From Saprospiraceae bacterium (GTDB lineage Bacteria > Bacteroidota > Bacteroidia > Chitinophagales > Saprospiraceae): 64,000 nt of DNA. Below are positions 18,372-27,406 of the stretch, one piece after another (position 1 is the first letter of the stretch; every line of letters starts with the position of its first letter). The stretch covers positions 133,929-197,928 of the forward strand of contig JADJLN010000024.1 of NCBI GenBank assembly GCA_016710115.1, in the 5' to 3' direction. Position numbers and translations under genes: made by a program. The notes below the pieces were generated by a model. That model saw nothing but the letters and a program-made list of their open reading frames with translations. It was not told the origin of the DNA and did no database searches.

Positions 18372-19337
18372 CTACCCCGCTTGACCCCTCCACTCCCCTT
18401 CCTTCCGGATCATCCAGCACGGCTGGATCTTCTTGTTCCGGAAATCCAATGGAATGGTTTGTCCGGTGATACTCCTGATCGAAATACCGTGAGGCAAGCG
18501 CTCTTCTTCCATTTTGAATTTACGATGATTGGTACTAAAGATGAGGGTCCCCCCTCTCGCCAATCGCATGACAGCTGCTTCGATTAGTCCGACATGGTCG
18601 CGCTGAATATCCAGCACCGCCCGCATCATCTTTGAATTGGAAAATGTCGGCGGATCCATGAAAATCAAATCCCACTGATCCTGGGGTTTAACCCGCAACC
18701 ATTCCATGACATCCGCCCGCTCGATAACATGTTCGGGTGCTGACAGACCATTCACATCCAGATTGCGCTGGGCCCATTCCAGATAAGTATTGGAAAGATC
18801 CAGCGTGAGGGATGACCGGGCGCCACCAGCAACAGCGTATACCGTAAAGCTTCCTGTGTAGGCAAAGAGGTTGAGAAACCGTTTGCCCTGAGCCAGATCG
18901 CGAACCATAGTCCGTGTCTGCCGGTGATCGAGAAATAACCCGGTATCCAGATAATCCTCCAGGTTGACCAGGAAGGTCAGTCCTCCCTCTTCAACCTTGA
19001 TCTCCCTGCCTGTTGCCGCACGTTTTTCATATTGGCTGTCTCCCTTTTGCTGGGCCCGTTCTTTGAATATGATCCGCTCATTCGGCACCTCCATGACTTC
19101 ACTGATCGTCTCCCGAATAACAAATCGCCAGGTCCGGTACTCTCGCTCATCCATGTCAACCTCCCGCTTGTACTCTGCCAGGTGAACCCAATCACCATAA
19201 CGATCAATCACCAGTGGATGAGAGGGCAAATCGGCGTCATAGACCCGATAGCAGGTGATGCCTTGCCGACGGGCCCACTTGCCGTGATGCTTCACCATCT
19301 TCAGCAGACGGCTGGCGAATTGCTCCTGGTCGTTCAT
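18372..19337 (-). CDS. Class I SAM-dependent 23S rRNA methyltransferase, RlmK-like
   Basis: Methyltransferase of 321 residues matching the C-terminal (RlmK, m7G2069) half of E. coli RlmKL: FASRLLKMVKHHGKWARRQGI, CYRVYDADLPSHPLVIDRYGDWVHLAEY, then the Rossmann core RFLNLFAYTGSFTVYAVAGGA and the catalytic motif DLIFMDPPTFSNS. The N-terminal RlmL half is absent, so this is a single-domain form. The start at 19337 begins the conserved region; the upstream frame is low-complexity intergenic sequence. Confidence 0.87.
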   Translation of the reverse strand: MNDQEQFASRLLKMVKHHGKWARRQGITCYRVYDADLPSHPLVIDRYGDWVHLAEYKREVDMDEREYRTWRFVIRETISEVMEVPNERIIFKERAQQKGDSQYEKRAATGREIKVEEGGLTFLVNLEDYLDTGLFLDHRQTRTMVRDLAQGKRFLNLFAYTGSFTVYAVAGGARSSLTLDLSNTYLEWAQRNLDVNGLSAPEHVIERADVMEWLRVKPQDQWDLIFMDPPTFSNSKMMRAVLDIQRDHVGLIEAAVMRLARGGTLIFSTNHRKFKMEEERLPHGISIRSITGQTIPLDFRNKKIQPCWMIRKEGEWRGQAG

Positions 19338-19463
19338 GCAACGAAGATCGGGAAAGAAATGGCATGCCGGTGGAGGGGAGGAGTCAGGGAGGAGGTTATG
19401 AGTAGATGAGGTTATGAGTACTATCACCAATTTTCAGCGAGAGATACCCCTCTCGGTCCGGCA

Positions 19464-20879
19464 TTACACGTTCTCCTTCTGCAACCCCTCCAGCGTTTCC
19501 TGTGGTACATCCTGCAGATCAAGAAGAATAAATCCATCCAGGACATCGGAAAAATTGGGATCCAGGTTGAAGGCAATAAACCGGGCATTCTGCCGGATAT
19601 ACTGCCGTAATAAAACGGGTATTTTAAAATGTTCTGGCTCCACATCCTCGATCAGACTGTTCAATTGATCGAGATCTCCCGCAAACGATTCTGTCAGGAC
19701 TTCAAGAGCCTCTTCATCGACGTGAAATTCAAATTGTTTTCGAGGCTTGAGATATCGGGCAAGCCGATGATCAAAAAAATGCTTTCGCACAAAGTAAATG
19801 ATGAGGCTCTTAGAGATTTCTGAATAGTATTTACTGATACTGACTGGTCCGTACAAATATCTGTACTGTGGATTCTGCAATAAAAAACTGAGTATCCCTT
19901 TCCACAGCAGGAACAAGGGCAACCGTTTTCGCTGATATTCGTCAATAATATACGACCGGCCCAACTCCAGCGCCTGAGGGAAGATGGAATAAAAGCCTTT
20001 CTTGATCTTGAACAGACTGCTGACATAAAAACCCTGCGCACCATAGTCACTGAATATCTTATCTCCTCTCCCGATGCGATATCCACCGACTATGCGTTGT
20101 GCATCCTTGTCCCAAATGATCAACTGTTCGTAATACAAATCATATTCGTCCAGGTCCATTTCTTTTCCTGTTCCTTCACCGACACTTCGGAACGTTAATT
20201 CACGCAGCCGGCCGATCTCTTTAAGCCCTGTGGGAATCTGTTCGGCACGAACCAGCCAGACTTCAAACTCGGATTGTCGGACGACACACTGACCGGTTTC
20301 CAGAGCAGCCACTTCAGCGGCTATGACAGCCTGATCAAATGGCTCAATGAGGGGTTCCTGTGTTTCTTCATCAACGGGCTGCTGAAGATAGAAACGCCGT
20401 AATTCCAACGCTGAATCCATCAATCGGATCTTGGTCTGTAAAAATCGTCGGATCTGATCCCGTGATTCAAATCGTCGCTGATCTTCCGTTGTGACACCTT
20501 TTCCCAGACGCAACTGGAGATCCTGTTCATGTCGGGAAACGAGTCCAGGAACAATCGTCCACCCCTTTTCCTGGATATACCGGATCCATCGCCTGAGAAA
20601 CACATTGATCAGAATGGTCAATGGCGCCTCTCGTTGGATATCCAGAACCAGGAGAATGCCCTGACCGTCCTTGCCTTCTTCGACAAGTTCCTGGAAGCGC
20701 CAGAAAGCGGGTTTCCATGTAAACGGCTGCAAGCGAAACAAATCGCTTAACGGGATCACCATCAACCCGGTACTTTCGGCCAGATCCAGGGCATGTTCCG
20801 GTTGCAACGGGCCATCATGGCGAATGATCATGCCAACAGGCTGATTGGCAGGCAGGTGTTTTTTTCCTTGAATCTCCAC
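19464..20879 (-). CDS. GNAT-type N-acyltransferase with degenerate PlsC-like N-terminus (aminolipid synthesis type)
   Basis: Protein of 471 residues starting at GTG 20879. Residues ~200-460 match the OlsB-like hemolysin acyltransferase domain (VGEGTGKEMDLDEYDLYYEQL, RIVGGYRIGRG, FPQALELGRSYIIDEYQRK), which in ornithine/glycine lipid synthesis transfers a 3-hydroxyacyl chain to an amino acid. Residues ~100-150 end like a PlsC/OlsA O-acyltransferase (LRLGKGVTTEDQRRFES, RFLQTKIRLMDSA), but the catalytic HxxxxD box expected before it is absent. It therefore resembles the GlsF/OlsF fusion with an inactive or lost O-acyltransferase half. It lies downstream of lptC on the same strand. Confidence 0.75.
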   Translation of the reverse strand: MEIQGKKHLPANQPVGMIIRHDGPLQPEHALDLAESTGLMVIPLSDLFRLQPFTWKPAFWRFQELVEEGKDGQGILLVLDIQREAPLTILINVFLRRWIRYIQEKGWTIVPGLVSRHEQDLQLRLGKGVTTEDQRRFESRDQIRRFLQTKIRLMDSALELRRFYLQQPVDEETQEPLIEPFDQAVIAAEVAALETGQCVVRQSEFEVWLVRAEQIPTGLKEIGRLRELTFRSVGEGTGKEMDLDEYDLYYEQLIIWDKDAQRIVGGYRIGRGDKIFSDYGAQGFYVSSLFKIKKGFYSIFPQALELGRSYIIDEYQRKRLPLFLLWKGILSFLLQNPQYRYLYGPVSISKYYSEISKSLIIYFVRKHFFDHRLARYLKPRKQFEFHVDEEALEVLTESFAGDLDQLNSLIEDVEPEHFKIPVLLRQYIRQNARFIAFNLDPNFSDVLDGFILLDLQDVPQETLEGLQKENV

Positions 20880-20883
20880 GGCG

Positions 20884-20891
20884 GAAAGGTA
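20884..20891 (-). promoter_or_regulatory. -7-like box TACCTTTC, 4 nt before the acyltransferase GTG
   Basis: One mismatch to TAnnTTTG on the minus strand. Four bases (CGCC) separate it from the GTG at 20879. It overlaps the end of the upstream lptC region, so it would be an internal promoter. Confidence 0.35.
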
Positions 20892-20896
20892 GTCAG

Positions 20897-21457
20897 TTAT
20901 TCCGGCAGACCTTCGATACTGACCCGCCCTTCCGGTGCAAAAATTCGCCGCCAGCTGAAATCCTGATTGGCCTCGAATCCCATTCCCCAGACTTTTTCTT
21001 CGGGTGTCGTCACCAACACAAACTTCTGCGTATAAACGATCTGTCGCTCCTCATCCCAAATCAGCTCCTCCGTTTCCAGTTGTTCTCCGTCTACGTTCCG
21101 AAACACGACATTCCCGATCACCTTGATTTCCTTCTTGCGTCCTTCCCGGATCCCGAAATCAGCTGTCAGTGTACTGGTTTGCTGTCCCGTGTTGTCGTAG
21201 AATGTCACCTTCATCCCATCAGGAAATTCCTCCCGGGGATTTTCACGCTCTGTGTATTTCACCAGCTTATCAGTGTCAATCCTCGCCTTCAGCTGCATAC
21301 TGTCACTATACAGAGTAACCACATCGCGTATCACTTCTACATCCGCCGTGGTCAGCATAGGGTCATGTGTCCACGTATTCTCCTTTTCCTGACATGCAGA
21401 AACGCTGATCAACAACCCAAGAACCAGAAAATAAACCCAGGAAATACCGTTTTGCAT
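20897..21457 (-). CDS. lptC: LPS export ABC transporter periplasmic protein LptC
   Basis: Lipoprotein-type LptC of 186 residues. A signal peptide ends in the lipobox SVSAC. The beta-jellyroll repeats of the family are visible: VVTLYSDSMQLKARIDTDKL, FPDGMKVTFYDNTGQQTSTLTADFG and IKVIGNVVFRNVDGEQLETEELIWDE, ending with GMGFEANQDFS. It bridges LptBFG to LptA in lipopolysaccharide transport. The start is 8 bp from the icmF stop, on the same strand. Confidence 0.85.
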   Translation of the reverse strand: MQNGISWVYFLVLGLLISVSACQEKENTWTHDPMLTTADVEVIRDVVTLYSDSMQLKARIDTDKLVKYTERENPREEFPDGMKVTFYDNTGQQTSTLTADFGIREGRKKEIKVIGNVVFRNVDGEQLETEELIWDEERQIVYTQKFVLVTTPEEKVWGMGFEANQDFSWRRIFAPEGRVSIEGLPE

Positions 21458-21465
21458 AATCCAGT

Positions 21466-24400
21466 TTACATGTTCCGTCGGTATTGACCTCCCACCTCAT
21501 ATAGCGCATGAGTGATCTGCCCCAGAGAACAGGTTTTGGTCGCTTCAATAAGCGCATCGAAAACATTCTCATTGTGTAAGGCGCGCTTTTGTAACTCCTG
21601 CAATGCGGCAGGACCGTGTTTCGCATGCGCTTTTTGCAAGTTCTTCAGATTGGTGATCTGACATTCTTTCTCCGCCTCAGTCGACCGGATCACTTCCGGG
21701 GAATAATCGTGGGTGAACCTTCCCTCGACAGGAAGGTATTCACACCGATGATCGGGAATTCCCGGTATGTTTGAGTGTCTCATAATACAGGCTCTCTTCT
21801 CCCGGATCTTGCTGCGCTGGTACATCGTTTCCATGGCACCCAACACGCCACCTCGTTCGGTAATCCGGTCGAATTCCGAAAGAACGGCTTCTTCTACCAG
21901 ATCTGTCAGCTCTTCGATGATAAAGGAACCTTGCAAGGGATTCTCATTTTTCGCCATGCCCAGCTCATGATTGATGATCATCTGGATGGCCACGGCCCGT
22001 CGAACACTTTCCTCTGTAGGAGTGGTAATCGCTTCATCATAGGCATTGGTGTGAAGCGAATTGCAGTTGTCATAGATCGCATACAATGCCTGTAGTGTCG
22101 TGCGAATATCATTGAATGAGATCTCCTGGGCGTGAAGACTTCGACCGGATGTCTGAATGTGGTATTTCAACATCTGGGATCGCTCATTTGCGCCGTATTT
22201 CTCCTTCATGGCTTTGGCCCAGATCCGGCGCGATACTCGTCCGATTACTGCATATTCTGCATCCACTCCATTGGAAAAGAAGAAGGACAGGTTCGGCGCA
22301 AAGTCATTGATGTCCATCCCCCGAGACAGGTAGTACTCCACAAACGTGAATCCGTTGGCCAGGGTAAACGCCAACTGACTGATCGGATTGGCCCCGGCTT
22401 CGGCGATATGGTATCCCGAGATCGAAACGGAATAAAAATTCCGAACGTTTCTTTCGATAAAATAGGCTTGCACATCGCCCATCAATTTGAGGGAAAACTC
22501 CGTAGAGAAGATACAGGTATTCTGTGCCTGATCCTCTTTCAGGATGTCAGCCTGGACAGTGCCCCGCACCGATGCCAGGGCCTTTGCTTTCTGAAGTTCG
22601 TAGATCTCCGGCTCCAGCACCTGATCTCCGGTAAGACCCAGCAACAACAGGCCCAGCCCATCATTCCCATCCGGTAATGGCCCTTCGTATTTCGGTCTGG
22701 CCAAACCCTGGTCATCATACAGTTGCTTGAGTTTTGCCTCAACCTTTCCCTGCAGCCCCTGTTCCCGGATATACCGCTCACATTGTTGATCGATGGCCGC
22801 ATTCATAAAAAAAGCACAAATGGTGGCTGCCGGCCCGTTGATCGTCATCGACACCGAGGTCATGGGGTCACAGAGGTCAAACCCGGAATACAGCTTCTTG
22901 GCATCATCCAATGAGCATACACTCACACCTGAATTACCGATTTTGCCATAGATATCCGGACGGTGGTCAGGATCCTCACCGTACAATGTGACCGAGTCAA
23001 ATGCTGTTGATAACCGGTTGGCAGGCATATCCTGCGAGAGATAATGGAACCGTCGATTGGTCCGCTCCGGGCCACCTTCTCCGGCAAACATGCGGGTCGG
23101 ATCTTCACCCTTTCGCTTGAACGGGAATACGCCGGCTGTATAGGGAAACTCCCCAGGTACATTTTCCCTCAAGGACCACCGCAGGATCTCTCCCCAATCC
23201 TGAAACTTCGGCAGGATGACCCGGGGGATCCGGGTATGCGACAATGTCTCGGTATAGGTCGGCACCCTGATCTCTTTGCCCCGCACGGAATAGACAAATT
23301 CATCGCCCTCGTAATTCTGCTTTTTTGCATCCCAGTCCTGAAGGATCTGCCAGCAATAACGATCCAGTTCCTGCTCTTTGATCCGGGCTTGTTCACGAAG
23401 TGGATCAATCAGTGCGGCATCTGTCAAACCCTGTTTTTCCAACAGCTGGAGTGTACTTTTAATACCCTGCAGCTGGCTGGCAATGGCTACCTGGGCTTCG
23501 ACCCATTGGTCGTACCGGCGGTTGGTTTCCGAGATTTCCGACAGATACCGGGTCCGGTTCGGTGGGATGATGTAGATCTTTTCGCTCATCTCCTCCCCGG
23601 GATGAAAATCAGACTGGAGTGCAGCTCCCGTTCGCTCGACGAGGAGGTCCATGATCCGTCGATACAACTGATTGGTGCCCGGGTCATTGAATTGGGAGGC
23701 GATGGTTCCGATCACCGGCATGGTATCCACATCCTTTTCCCAGAGCTGGTGATTGCGCTGGTACTGCTTGCGCACATCCCGCAATGCATCCAGGGCGCCT
23801 CGTTTGTCAAACTTGTTGATCGCGATGGCGTCCGCAAAATCGAGCATATCGATCTTTTCCAGTTGAGTGGCCGCACCGTATTCCGGAGTCATCACGTAGA
23901 GTGACATGTCGGAGTGATCGACGATCTCCGTATCTGATTGACCGATGCCGGACGTTTCCAGGATGATCATGTCATAACCGGCTGCCTTGAGAATAGTAAG
24001 GGCCGATTGAACATGGGCACTCAGCGCCAGATTGCTCTGTCTGGTGGCCAGCGAACGCATAAACGCGCGATCGCTCTTGACCGCATTCATGCGAATCCGA
24101 TCGCCGAGCAGTGCACCACCAGTCTTCCGTTTGGAAGGATCAACAGAAAGAATAGCGATGGACTTGTCTTTGAAATCAATGAGAAATCGACGGACCAGCT
24201 CATCAACCAGACTGGATTTTCCAGCGCCTCCGGTACCGGTAATCCCCAGAATCGGAGCCGTCTTTTCAGGAAGGTCCTGTTCGAGTTTGCTCAACCAGTC
24301 TTTGTTTTCCTCGGGATAGTTTTCGACAGCAGAGATGAGTCGGGCGACAACCCCCGGATTTGATTTATCCAGTTTCTTCAATTCACCATTCAGGTGGTCG

Positions 24401-24843
24401 CCTATCGGGTAGTCGCATTGTTCCAGAACGTCGTTGATCATGCCCTGAAGGCCGAGATGTCGTCCATCATCGGGCGAATAGATCCGTGTAATCCCGTATT
24501 GGTGAAGGTCTTCGATTTCAGAAGGGAGAATGGTACCTCCGCCACCGCCAAAGATCTTGACATGACCGGCCCCGCGCTCCTTGAGCAGGTCGTACATGTA
24601 TTTGAAGAACTCATTGTGTCCTCCCTGATAGGATGTAAGGGCAATCCCCTGGGCATCCTCCTGGATCGCCGCATCAACGATCTCCTGCACAGACCGGTTG
24701 TGTCCCAGGTGGATGATCTCTGCTCCCGAGCTCTGCATGATTCGCCGCATGATATTGATGGCGGCATCATGACCGTCAAAAAGGGAGGCAGCAGTAACCA
24801 GTCTGACCTTGTTCTTGGCAATATAAGCGGATACCTTTTCCAT
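21466..24843 (-). CDS. icmF: Fused isobutyryl-CoA mutase (IcmF)
   Basis: Adenosylcobalamin-dependent acyl-CoA mutase with its own G-protein chaperone, 1125 residues. The order is as in IcmF: an N-terminal B12 domain (LFDGHDAAINIMRR with cobalt-ligating His25 and LGHNRSVQEIV), then a MeaI-type GTPase with Walker A GTGGAGKS at 203-210 and the guanine motif NKFDKRG. The mutase barrel follows (FPYTAGVFPFKRKGEDPTRMFAGEGGPERTN) and continues to a long C-terminus. It interconverts isobutyryl-CoA and n-butyryl-CoA, and sometimes pivalyl-CoA, in branched acyl-CoA metabolism. ATG 24843 was chosen over TTG 24858. Confidence 0.93.
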   Translation of the reverse strand: MEKVSAYIAKNKVRLVTAASLFDGHDAAINIMRRIMQSSGAEIIHLGHNRSVQEIVDAAIQEDAQGIALTSYQGGHNEFFKYMYDLLKERGAGHVKIFGGGGGTILPSEIEDLHQYGITRIYSPDDGRHLGLQGMINDVLEQCDYPIGDHLNGELKKLDKSNPGVVARLISAVENYPEENKDWLSKLEQDLPEKTAPILGITGTGGAGKSSLVDELVRRFLIDFKDKSIAILSVDPSKRKTGGALLGDRIRMNAVKSDRAFMRSLATRQSNLALSAHVQSALTILKAAGYDMIILETSGIGQSDTEIVDHSDMSLYVMTPEYGAATQLEKIDMLDFADAIAINKFDKRGALDALRDVRKQYQRNHQLWEKDVDTMPVIGTIASQFNDPGTNQLYRRIMDLLVERTGAALQSDFHPGEEMSEKIYIIPPNRTRYLSEISETNRRYDQWVEAQVAIASQLQGIKSTLQLLEKQGLTDAALIDPLREQARIKEQELDRYCWQILQDWDAKKQNYEGDEFVYSVRGKEIRVPTYTETLSHTRIPRVILPKFQDWGEILRWSLRENVPGEFPYTAGVFPFKRKGEDPTRMFAGEGGPERTNRRFHYLSQDMPANRLSTAFDSVTLYGEDPDHRPDIYGKIGNSGVSVCSLDDAKKLYSGFDLCDPMTSVSMTINGPAATICAFFMNAAIDQQCERYIREQGLQGKVEAKLKQLYDDQGLARPKYEGPLPDGNDGLGLLLLGLTGDQVLEPEIYELQKAKALASVRGTVQADILKEDQAQNTCIFSTEFSLKLMGDVQAYFIERNVRNFYSVSISGYHIAEAGANPISQLAFTLANGFTFVEYYLSRGMDINDFAPNLSFFFSNGVDAEYAVIGRVSRRIWAKAMKEKYGANERSQMLKYHIQTSGRSLHAQEISFNDIRTTLQALYAIYDNCNSLHTNAYDEAITTPTEESVRRAVAIQMIINHELGMAKNENPLQGSFIIEELTDLVEEAVLSEFDRITERGGVLGAMETMYQRSKIREKRACIMRHSNIPGIPDHRCEYLPVEGRFTHDYSPEVIRSTEAEKECQITNLKNLQKAHAKHGPAALQELQKRALHNENVFDALIEATKTCSLGQITHALYEVGGQYRRNM

Positions 24844-24868
24844 GGCTGTACATTTCAATGACGAAGGG

Positions 24869-24876
24869 TAAAGATA
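24869..24876 (-). promoter_or_regulatory. -7-like box TATCTTTA upstream of icmF
   Basis: Reads TATCTTTA on the minus strand, one mismatch to TAnnTTTG, 25 bases before the icmF ATG. It is a likely promoter of icmF-lptC. Confidence 0.45.
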
Positions 24877-24882
24877 CGGAAC

Positions 24883-25542
24883 TTACAGACCCTCCCACCA
24901 GGTCTGAAACTCGCTGAGGATCATGGCAGTAGCCCCCCAGACAACCTGTCCTCCAAGATGATAGTATGGCACATCCTGTAAGGTCAGTCCGGAATGGATC
25001 GGGATATCTGTCCTCCGCTGGTAATCCGGGTCAAAGATCTGTCGGAGCGGGATCTCCAGGATATCATCTACTTCTTCGGTTTGCAGGATGAAGCTCGGTT
25101 CTGTCGTGGTCATCCCCAGAAAAGGGTGAACCAGAAAGTTGCTGACAGGGATATACAATGGGGTCAACGACCGGAGGACCTGGACTGTAGCCCGGTTCAC
25201 CCCGATTTCCTCTTCGGCTTCACGAACGGCACTGGCTGCCAGATCAAGATCGCCCTCTTCTTTTTTCCCACCCGGAAAACTGATCTGCCCCTTGTGTTTG
25301 TCGGCTTCTACTCGACTTGCACGGCGGATAAATACAGTATGCACTTCTTCGTCTCGGGGATACAGTAACAGAAGCACACCGGCATCACGGGCATGAAGGG
25401 GCGGTGGAGAGGGTCGCGGATATCGCCCGAGATGAGCCATGCGAAACTGTGCTTCCTGTCCAGGAAGCGGAAGCTGTGCCAGTTGAGGTAGTCGGGAAAT
25501 CAGATGAGACCAATGCACAACAAGGTGTTTGCGTATGAACAT
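24883..25542 (-). CDS. NUDIX hydrolase, CoA pyrophosphatase type
   Basis: Phosphoanhydride hydrolase of 219 residues. The Nudix box is complete (GGKKEEGDLDLAASAVREAE followed by EEIGV), and just before it is the UPF0035/NudL signature RASRVEADKHKGQISFPGG, typical of enzymes that split CoA into phosphopantetheine and 3',5'-ADP. Beside the acyl-CoA mutase gene this could serve CoA turnover, though adjacency alone is weak evidence. The gene ends 39 bp before the icmF start on the same strand. Confidence 0.86.
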   Translation of the reverse strand: MFIRKHLVVHWSHLISRLPQLAQLPLPGQEAQFRMAHLGRYPRPSPPPLHARDAGVLLLLYPRDEEVHTVFIRRASRVEADKHKGQISFPGGKKEEGDLDLAASAVREAEEEIGVNRATVQVLRSLTPLYIPVSNFLVHPFLGMTTTEPSFILQTEEVDDILEIPLRQIFDPDYQRRTDIPIHSGLTLQDVPYYHLGGQVVWGATAMILSEFQTWWEGL

Positions 25543-25583
25543 CCGGAAAGGGGGTGGATGTTCAAGACGCTGAAAAAAAGAGA

Positions 25584-26351
25584 TTAGATGTCCGGATTCG
25601 ACAGTTTCAGATAATTCTCCAGAGCCATGGTCATGGACGGAACATCGGGTTCAGGTGCCTTAATATTGATGAACAGGCCCGCCTCTTCCGTCGCTTTCAT
25701 GGTACTGTCACCGAATACGGCAAAACGTGTTTCATTCTGTTGAAAGTCAGGAAAGTTGTCAAACAGCGATTTGATGCCGAGGGGACTGAAAAAGACCAGG
25801 ACATCATAAAAGATGTCACGCAGATCGGAAAGATCGGAACTGACGGTCTGATACATCATCGCCTCCTGGTAGTTGAAGTTATTGTCCTTGAGAAAGGAGG
25901 TCACATCCTGTGCACCGAGATTCGAACAGGGAAGGCTGAATTTTTCCTTTTCCCGGTGTTTCATCAATGCGGGCTTCAGATCAAGAATCGTTCGATTCCC
26001 GGCAAACACCTTGCGCTTTCGATAAACGATGAACTTTTGCAGATAATTGGCGATCGACTCTGTCAGGCAAAAGTACTTCAGGTCTTCAGGGATTTTGTAC
26101 CGAAGTTCTTCGGACATGCGGAAGAAGTGGTCGATCGAATACAGACTGGTAAAAATAATGGCTGAATACTCCTCCGGATAGATCTTGAACTTGCGGAATT
26201 CTTTGGCGGAGAGGCCTTCGACATGAATGAATGGCCGCCAGTCGATCGTCAGTCCATATTTCTCTTCCAGTTGATAGTAAGGTGACCGTTCCGGTTTAGG
26301 TTGCGAAACCAGAATGGTTTTCACCCGTTTGTACGTCTCCTGAACTGCCAT
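25584..26351 (-). CDS. hemD: Uroporphyrinogen-III synthase family protein
   Basis: Protein of 255 residues with the loose HemD pattern: KTILVSQPKPERSPYYQLEE at the N-terminus, then PEEYSAIIFTSLYSIDHFF (the F-T-S segment), FCLTESIANYL, a mid-protein hinge, and YDVLVFFSPLGIKSLF with FAVFGDSTMKATEEAG in the second half. It cyclises hydroxymethylbilane to uroporphyrinogen III in heme and cobalamin synthesis. It follows the DUF4271 gene on the same strand, a pairing common in Bacteroidota. HemD sequences diverge widely, so activity is inferred. Confidence 0.82.
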   Translation of the reverse strand: MAVQETYKRVKTILVSQPKPERSPYYQLEEKYGLTIDWRPFIHVEGLSAKEFRKFKIYPEEYSAIIFTSLYSIDHFFRMSEELRYKIPEDLKYFCLTESIANYLQKFIVYRKRKVFAGNRTILDLKPALMKHREKEKFSLPCSNLGAQDVTSFLKDNNFNYQEAMMYQTVSSDLSDLRDIFYDVLVFFSPLGIKSLFDNFPDFQQNETRFAVFGDSTMKATEEAGLFINIKAPEPDVPSMTMALENYLKLSNPDI

Positions 26352-26378
26352 ACTTTCCTACCGTTAGCCTATTGTATG

Positions 26379-27272
26379 TCATTGGACCACCCCGTCATTC
26401 AACCATTTCCACAGTATCAGAAGGGGTACCAATTCGACCGCGCAAAGGTAGAGAAAAAAGTGTATTGGATGTTTCATCAGGTTGGGAAGGCCAATCCAGA
26501 GCCCTCTTGCAATGCGCAATAAATAGCTGATTATCAGAACAGTGAAAACAGTATACAGAAAGAAGTCACGAGGTCTTCCCGAGGTATAACTGATCGCAAT
26601 ATTCAACGGGAAGAGAGCCAATCCGAGTATGTTGTTGTACAAATTGATGGTGAAGCTGTATTGCCGGATTGCCTTCTTGAGGGGAAAAATCTCGCTTACC
26701 ATCCATAACACCAGATGTTTAACCCCGTAAAAACCGGCTACTGCCAGCGTAAAATACAAGATGAACATGGGCCTTTCACCCGGAAAACCCGATCCTGTAT
26801 ACCAATTGACCATCAGGTACAGGAGGATACCTGCGTTGAAAAAGAAAAACAAATACCACAGGAAATACGGCGAAGCTTGCGCTCGCTCACGATTTCGGAG
26901 CAGTGAAAAGATCAGCTGGTCATTCAGCATGCCCCGAATCATCAGGCCGACAAGCGACCTTCCCATACTGATCAGAAAGGTCAACATGACAAACAGGCCC
27001 ATATAGATCCAGAACAGGATGCCCGGAGCCTTGACATAGCGACGATCCTCCAGACGGGTGGTCTGATCGGGCACCACAGCAGTTGGCAGGTATTCTCTGA
27101 TGACGGCTGCCTCTTCTCCGCGGATGAGTTCAAATGGATTCCGTGAATGGAAGGCAATTCGTTGTCTGTCTTCAACCGACAGTCGATGCCGCAACTCGAA
27201 CGGATTCGGCTGGGCAGTGACAATAGTCAAAGCCAGGTATACCAGGAGAAACGTCAATCCGGTCAGACGCAT
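26379..27272 (-). CDS. DUF4271 membrane protein
   Basis: Protein of 297 residues. A signal-like segment is followed by a short periplasmic stretch, then six or so transmembrane helices from residue ~85 (ILFWIYMGLFVMLTFLIS, PYFLWYLFFFFNAGILLYLM, FYGVKHLVLWMVSEIF, LALFPLNIAISY and two more). This is the DUF4271 layout, a Bacteroidota family of unknown function that typically sits beside hemD, as here. The start is fixed by a -7 box four bases upstream. Confidence 0.8.
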   Translation of the reverse strand: MRLTGLTFLLVYLALTIVTAQPNPFELRHRLSVEDRQRIAFHSRNPFELIRGEEAAVIREYLPTAVVPDQTTRLEDRRYVKAPGILFWIYMGLFVMLTFLISMGRSLVGLMIRGMLNDQLIFSLLRNRERAQASPYFLWYLFFFFNAGILLYLMVNWYTGSGFPGERPMFILYFTLAVAGFYGVKHLVLWMVSEIFPLKKAIRQYSFTINLYNNILGLALFPLNIAISYTSGRPRDFFLYTVFTVLIISYLLRIARGLWIGLPNLMKHPIHFFLYLCAVELVPLLILWKWLNDGVVQ

Positions 27273-27276
27273 CGCA

Positions 27277-27284
27277 CAAAGGTA
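27277..27284 (-). promoter_or_regulatory. -7 box TACCTTTG, 4 nt before the DUF4271 gene
   Basis: Exact TAnnTTTG match on the minus strand, with four bases (TGCG) before the ATG at 27272. It predicts a transcript starting at or beside the start codon. Confidence 0.55.
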
Positions 27285-27393
27285 GGCAGGTCCAATGGCA
27301 CCTCAGTCATGAACTGGTGGAAATCCAATCTCCCGGGATCGGCTACTTTGTCCGGTTTAACGCTTCATTGAGATCCCCGACAGCGGAAAACTG

Positions 27394-27401
27394 TATTTTT
27401 G
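27394..27401 (+). promoter_or_regulatory. -7 box TATTTTTG, 5 nt before the histidine kinase gene
   Basis: Exact TAnnTTTG match with five bases (AAGCT) before the ATG at 27407. A TTG at 27368-27370 is at a plausible -33 distance. Confidence 0.5.
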
Positions 27402-27406
27402 AAGCT

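Noticed and set aside
21080..24861. Several plus-strand frames opposite lptC and icmF
   Set aside because: Antisense shadows created by codon bias of the minus-strand genes.
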